From Phycisphaerae bacterium (GTDB taxonomy: Bacteria > Planctomycetota > Phycisphaerae > UBA1845 > PWPN01), in contig PWPN01000103.1 of the NCBI GenBank assembly GCA_003557125.1, forward strand, positions 1-8,897: a stretch of DNA of 8,897 nt, given 5' to 3'. The notes beneath the pieces were generated by a model. The model ran no database searches. It saw nothing but the letters and a program-made list of their open reading frames with translations, and was not told the origin of the DNA. Below, one piece after another: positions 5,076 through 8,897 of this stretch (the stretch's first letter is position 1; every line of letters starts with the position of its first letter). A program made the position numbers and the translations under genes.

Positions 5076-6986
5076 CTACCGGGTTTCGGCTCGGTAGGGA
5101 ACCTGTCGGTGGGTCTCCCCCTCCCCGCGAATAGCGATGTTGTTGTATTCGAGCAGCGTCCCCTTCACGCGTTCGAGGTTGACCAGCGCCACGTTGTAGC
5201 TCGTGAGCACCTGGAGCAACCCGTTGCGCGAGGCCGCCAACGCCTGGTGGGCATCGAGTTCGACCTGGAGCGACGGCGGATCGAGCCGTTCCATCCGGGC
5301 ACGCGTCGCCCGCAGCTGTTCCTGCGAAGCCTGCGCGGCGCGGAGGGCCGGCCCGATCTGATCGTAGCTCGTCTGGAGATCGCGGATCGCCTGTTTGACC
5401 TCGCGAAGGATGTTTTCGATCTGCGCGCGATGACCGGCGATGGCCTGGGCCTGCTGAAGCCGGGCACGCCGTACAGCCGCCTCGGGCCCGCGGTTGCCGA
5501 TCGGCCATTCGAAATCCAGGGCGATCACGTACTGGTCGAAATCGCGATCGACCATCTGGCTCCAGGCACTGCCCCAGCTGCCGCCCAACCCGCTGACGAG
5601 GTACCGGAACAGCACGTCGAGCCTGGGCAATGCCTGGTTCTTGCTGACACCGATCGCGAGCCGCGTCTGCTCGATGAGGTGGCGTGCCTCATGGAGTTCC
5701 GAGCGATGAGCCAGCGCCGCGGCCAATTCGCCCACCTGGTCGATCGCCAGCGGCTCGAGTAGAGGCGCATCGACCGGAATAATCTCCTGGTCCAAGGCCA
5801 GGTTGAGATCCGGATCATTGAGCAGCGCCTTGAGCTGGTCCTCCGCGTTACGGACGTCCCGGACGCGCTGAATATAGACCGTCTGCTCCTGTTCGATCCG
5901 ACTGCGGGTCTGGTTGAGCTGCACGCCGTACACGTCGTAGCCCGCCTCTTTGCGAAGTGTCAGCCATTCCAGGATCGTCTCGAGATTCGACAGGAGTCGC
6001 GCTTCGACCGCGAGCCTGCGCCGGGCCTGGTACAGTTGCCAGTAGGCCTGCTCGACATTGAAGATCGTCTCGCGAATCTCCGAGCGGAACCGCTCCATCT
6101 GGATCTGGCGGTCGATCTTATGCAGTTCGATCTGGGCACGGTTGAAATCCAGGCCGAACCCCCGCAGCAACGGCTGGCGGATCTCGAAGACGAGGTTGTT
6201 CAGGTAGGACGGATTCAACGTGATAAACATGAGGTCGATATCGGATCGCGTCACGTTATAACTGACCGAAACCTGCGCGCCGGTCGAAAGCAGTTTCCGT
6301 ACGCCGACGTCCCATGTCCTGACGTTGGTTTGACCGGATTGCAACTCCGAGGCCGTCGGTCGGTCCTCTTTATCGATCTGGAAGCGCGTGAAGAAAACCG
6401 CATCGAACTGCGCTTCCGCTTCGACGATGCGCGTCGCTTCGATGGCCGGGTGATAGGCATGGAACTGAAGGAAATAATTGTGACGGAGCGCCTTGTGGAT
6501 CGCATCGGCCAACGAAAGCTCGACGCGCTTTTCATGCGCCAGCGGATCCAGCTTGTCCGTCGTTTCACGGATGAGGCGGTCGTAATCGGCGATCACCGAC
6601 GCCCGTTCGATCCGCCTTTCCTCTTCGGTCAGCGGACGCTGATCGATGAGTGCCAATTCAGCGTCCCGTTCCTGTTCGAGCGTTCGAACCATCTCCCACG
6701 GGTCGGGGATCTGCGAGAAAATCTCGGTCGAACGATCCGCATGGCTCTCGGCCGGGACCTCGAGTCGCGAAGGAACGTCGGTCGCGCCGCCCTGGGCCGA
6801 CGCCGCCTCCCCGGTTTGCGGCTGATTCGGGTCGGAGGAAGGATTGTCCTGCTGACTGACGCGCGGCCCGCGCCTCGCCGCGATGACAGTCGGCTCGTGC
6901 TGGGACGATTCGCAACCGACCGATCCCAGGCACACGAGAATTACCAGCCACTTGCCCGGCTGCCGCCATCTGCTGCCACGCACCAT
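5076..6986 (-). CDS. TolC-family outer-membrane efflux protein, long N-terminus
   Basis: TolC-family proteins form trimeric outer-membrane channels for efflux pumps or type I secretion. The 636-residue product starts with a basic n-region, a hydrophobic stretch (WLVILVCLG, 13-21) and Cys25 in SVGC, which looks like a lipoprotein signal although Ser at -3 is not the standard lipobox residue. Residues 26 to about 155 form an extra region: a Ser/Pro/Gln-rich stretch, then charged helix (EQERDAELAL, EEERRIERASV). The OEP-type core begins near residue 156 (ELSLADAIHKALRHNY). It contains beta-barrel-like alternating sequence (VSVSYNVTRSD), RQPLLRGFG, and two sets of long amphipathic helices, ending in YNVALVNLERVKGTLLEYNN, the usual end of the second repeat. 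The start at 6986 is supported by AAGGAG (6992-6997). No inner-membrane pump or adaptor gene is adjacent, so the partner is unknown. Confidence 0.9.
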   Translation of the reverse strand: MVRGSRWRQPGKWLVILVCLGSVGCESSQHEPTVIAARRGPRVSQQDNPSSDPNQPQTGEAASAQGGATDVPSRLEVPAESHADRSTEIFSQIPDPWEMVRTLEQERDAELALIDQRPLTEEERRIERASVIADYDRLIRETTDKLDPLAHEKRVELSLADAIHKALRHNYFLQFHAYHPAIEATRIVEAEAQFDAVFFTRFQIDKEDRPTASELQSGQTNVRTWDVGVRKLLSTGAQVSVSYNVTRSDIDLMFITLNPSYLNNLVFEIRQPLLRGFGLDFNRAQIELHKIDRQIQMERFRSEIRETIFNVEQAYWQLYQARRRLAVEARLLSNLETILEWLTLRKEAGYDVYGVQLNQTRSRIEQEQTVYIQRVRDVRNAEDQLKALLNDPDLNLALDQEIIPVDAPLLEPLAIDQVGELAAALAHRSELHEARHLIEQTRLAIGVSKNQALPRLDVLFRYLVSGLGGSWGSAWSQMVDRDFDQYVIALDFEWPIGNRGPEAAVRRARLQQAQAIAGHRAQIENILREVKQAIRDLQTSYDQIGPALRAAQASQEQLRATRARMERLDPPSLQVELDAHQALAASRNGLLQVLTSYNVALVNLERVKGTLLEYNNIAIRGEGETHRQVPYRAETR

Positions 6987-6991
6987 CGTGT

Positions 6992-6997
6992 CTCCTT
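6992..6997 (-). promoter_or_regulatory. Ribosome binding site of the TolC-family gene
   Basis: Read on the minus strand this is AAGGAG, 5 bases before the ATG at 6986. It selects this start over the long in-frame extension upstream, which crosses the promoter and the start of the divergent gene. Confidence 0.75.
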
Positions 6998-7105
6998 GTG
7001 CCGCCCGGCATGGACCGAGCACGGGGGGTGTCCGCCCGCTATTCCGGCCGCCGTGCTGCCTGTCAGCCAGATTCGAGCGAGGATCGGTCCATCGCGCCGT
7101 CAGCA

Positions 7106-7133
7106 ATTCTAATACCCCCATTAGATGTGTCAA
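7106..7133 (-). promoter_or_regulatory. Sigma70-type promoter for the TolC-family gene
   Basis: On the minus strand a perfect -35 hexamer TTGACA (7133-7128) is followed after 16 bases by TAGAAT (7111-7106), a 5-of-6 match to the -10 consensus TATAAT. Transcription would start near 7099, leaving a leader of about 110 nt before the ATG at 6986. The distance and direction fit the TolC-family gene. This is the best promoter in the window. It assumes housekeeping-sigma recognition similar to the general bacterial consensus. Confidence 0.7.
7108..7125. promoter_or_regulatory. Possible operator dyad within the TolC promoter
   Basis: The half-sites tctaat (7108-7113) and attaga (7120-7125) are exact reverse complements separated by six bases of accccc. 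The dyad overlaps the -10 element and fills most of the -10/-35 spacer, a position where a dimeric regulator could repress or remodel the promoter. No regulator gene is in the window. A 6-bp dyad can arise by chance, so the operator reading is inference. Confidence 0.45.
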
Positions 7134-7234
7134 ACGCTTTCGACCGATGACCCGGCCTGCCTTTTCCGGTACCATAGCTATCCGGCTCGGAATGTCCCAT
7201 GTGAAGGCAGCCGGGCCGAGCGAGAGTGCGCGAT

Positions 7235-8854
7235 ATGGCGGCCGCTTCCCAGGACAATACTCGGTACTGCCCAGGCGAAGAGCAGATCCGCATCTCCGAC
7301 GCGATCTGCTTCGGCCGGCAGCGTAACAATTTCCCCAAGTGCAAGGGATGCCCCTTCCGCGATCAGAATGGGCCCGCGGCTGCGATGGTGACCAAACCGC
7401 AGCGCAGCGCCTCGTCCGCGGGCAAGCCACCGGCCGAGGAAGCCAATCCCGTGGACGCGCTCTTCAAAGCCAATGACATCCGGGGCCGTTACCCGGATCC
7501 GCTCGATGAAGACGTAGCCTGGCGGATCGGTCAGGCTGTCGCCCAGTTCCTGCGGTCCGAGCTTCGCGGGTACGACCGGACCATCCCGGAAAAAGGCACG
7601 GTCGTGGTCGGTCGGGACATGCGCAAGAGCAGCCCATCCCTTGCCGAAGCTCTCATCGAGGGGCTCCGTTCGGGCGGCTCGCCGGTCGTGGACATCGGCA
7701 TGGTGGACACGCCCCAGCTGTATTTCGCGGTCCATCGCCTGACCTGCTGCGGGGGCGTCCAGGTCACGGGCAGCCACAACCCCCCCTCCGAGAACGGCTT
7801 CAAGATCTGCAGCGTCAAGGGCCGCCCGGTCAGCGTGGACACCGGCCTGACGAAGGTTTACCGGATCGCTCGCCACACGCTCCGCCACACGGCCGGGCCT
7901 TTGGCCGCTCAGACTTCGCTCGACGTGTCGCAGGATTACAAAACGTTCGTCCGGAGCTTTCTTCGCGAGGCTCCCTCCACATACGACGCGGATCAACCCC
8001 TCAAGGTCGTCATCGACGCCTCGAACGGGATGGCCGGCCGTGCCGTACCGCTGATCTTCGGTGACATCCCCTGGCTGGAGATCGTCCGTTTGAACTTCGA
8101 GCACAACGGCGAGTTCCTTCACGACCCGAACCCGCTGGCCGAGTCGAACCTCTCCCAGCTGTGCGACCGTGTCATCCGCGCGCAAGCCCATCTTGGCGTC
8201 TGCTTCGACGGTGACGCGGACCGCATGATTCTGGTCGACCACGAAGGACGCCCGGTCGGTGGCGACCTGGTCACAGCCTTGCTGGCCCCGGTGTTCCTCG
8301 ACCGCTATCCTGGCTCGACGGTCGCCTATGACCTTCGCAGCTCGCGGGTCGTGCCCGAGGAGATCCGCAAGGCGGGCGGCTCCGCGCGACCTGAGCGTTC
8401 CGGCCATGCCTACCTCAAAAAGGCCCTGTCCGACGCGAAAGGATCGTTTGCGGGCGAATTGAGCGGTCATTACTATTTCCGCGACAACGGCTACTGCGAT
8501 TCGGGAATGATCGCCTTTGCCGAGATTCTGAATCTGCTGACCCGCACGGGCCGATCGCTCCATGAGCTTCTGTCACCTCTCTGTCGTTACGCGAGCTCAC
8601 CGGAGCAGAGCTTCCGTTGCAGCAACGGCCCGGAGATCATCGACCGCGTTGCCAAGCATTATGCCCACGGCGAGGTCAACTTCCTGGACGGCGTGACGGT
8701 CCGCTTCCCGGACTGGTGGTTCAACCTCCGTTCCTCGATCACGGGCCCGTACATACGTCTTCGTATCGAGGCGGCTGACGAGACGATGGTAGCCGCCAAA
8801 CTCGATGAAGTCCGCGGACTCATCACGTCCAGCGTCCGGCCCGTAGACGATTGA
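7235..8854 (+). CDS. Phosphomannomutase/phosphoglucomutase with Cys4 N-terminal extension
   Basis: This alpha-D-phosphohexomutase (539 residues) interconverts hexose 1- and 6-phosphates, supplying precursors for GDP-mannose or UDP-glucose and surface glycans. All four domains are visible: FKANDIRG (77-84); the active-site loop TGSHNP (178-183) with S180 as the phosphoserine; the metal loop DGDADR (325-330); the sugar-binding loop GELSGH (407-412); and a C-terminal phosphate-binding loop RSSITGP (499-505). That last loop is usually closer to RPSNTEP, so two conserved positions differ. Before the enzyme proper lies a roughly 75-residue extension with C12, C25, C36 and C39 (C-x12-C-x10-C-x2-C), which could bind a metal. 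The ATG at 7235 has a weak GAGAG 8 bases upstream; a GTG at 7226 would add three residues. The gene is divergent from the TolC-family gene. Substrate preference between mannose and glucose phosphates cannot be read from the sequence. Confidence 0.92.
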   Translation: MAAASQDNTRYCPGEEQIRISDAICFGRQRNNFPKCKGCPFRDQNGPAAAMVTKPQRSASSAGKPPAEEANPVDALFKANDIRGRYPDPLDEDVAWRIGQAVAQFLRSELRGYDRTIPEKGTVVVGRDMRKSSPSLAEALIEGLRSGGSPVVDIGMVDTPQLYFAVHRLTCCGGVQVTGSHNPPSENGFKICSVKGRPVSVDTGLTKVYRIARHTLRHTAGPLAAQTSLDVSQDYKTFVRSFLREAPSTYDADQPLKVVIDASNGMAGRAVPLIFGDIPWLEIVRLNFEHNGEFLHDPNPLAESNLSQLCDRVIRAQAHLGVCFDGDADRMILVDHEGRPVGGDLVTALLAPVFLDRYPGSTVAYDLRSSRVVPEEIRKAGGSARPERSGHAYLKKALSDAKGSFAGELSGHYYFRDNGYCDSGMIAFAEILNLLTRTGRSLHELLSPLCRYASSPEQSFRCSNGPEIIDRVAKHYAHGEVNFLDGVTVRFPDWWFNLRSSITGPYIRLRIEAADETMVAAKLDEVRGLITSSVRPVDD

Positions 8855-8897
8855 CGCTTTTGGCCCTGAAGAAAGCAACCGGATCAACACCCATCAT

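Noticed and set aside
5076..5097. Inverted repeat ctaccg/cggtag as a terminator between miaA and the TolC gene
   Set aside because: The stem is only six pairs, lies inside the end of the TolC coding region and has no T-run on either strand.
4806..5762. Plus-strand open frame across the miaA end and the TolC gene
   Set aside because: It crosses two well-supported genes in other frames and shows no family signature.

Overview
The window looks like GC-rich chromosomal DNA from a free-living Gram-negative-type bacterium, most likely a planctomycete (Planctomycetota, possibly Phycisphaerae-like). This placement is an inference from memory, not a search. It rests on three things: a phosphohexomutase with a four-cysteine N-terminal extension, a TolC-family protein with a long lipoprotein-like N-terminus, and GC-rich intergenic repeat families of a style I associate with planctomycete genomes. 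No rRNA, tRNA, CRISPR array, transposase or phage gene is visible.

Layout. Positions 1-452 contain no gene and are packed with repeats: a 25-bp near-perfect inverted repeat, a roughly 200-bp composite palindrome made of two mirror-image sets of three hairpins (REPIN-like), and a 34-nt direct repeat that flanks this palindrome. On the minus strand, 453-1550 encodes a CaCA-family cation/Ca2+ exchanger. Divergent from it is a plus-strand cluster: a UroD-fold, methylcobamide-methyltransferase-like protein (1688-2917), a Gfo/Idh/MocA-fold protein that lacks the usual catalytic Lys and His (3003-4052), and miaA, tRNA dimethylallyltransferase (4073-5026). A convergent minus-strand gene (5076-6986) encodes a 636-residue TolC-family outer-membrane efflux protein. 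It is preceded by an excellent sigma70-type promoter with a dyad between its -10 and -35 elements. Divergent from that promoter, 7235-8854 encodes a phosphomannomutase/phosphoglucomutase.

How the genes relate. The UroD-like, Gfo/Idh/MocA-like and miaA genes are codirectional with gaps of 85 and 20 nt. miaA and the Gfo/Idh gene are probably cotranscribed; inclusion of the UroD-like gene is likely but less certain. The exchanger, the TolC protein and the phosphohexomutase are separate single-gene units with no obvious pathway link. The TolC gene has no inner-membrane pump or periplasmic adaptor gene beside it here.

There is no clear new multi-gene system. The best leads are the composite palindrome with its flanking direct repeats, the Gfo/Idh/MocA protein without its catalytic residues beside a UroD-like methyltransferase-type protein, the Cys4 extension on the phosphohexomutase, and the dyad inside the TolC promoter.
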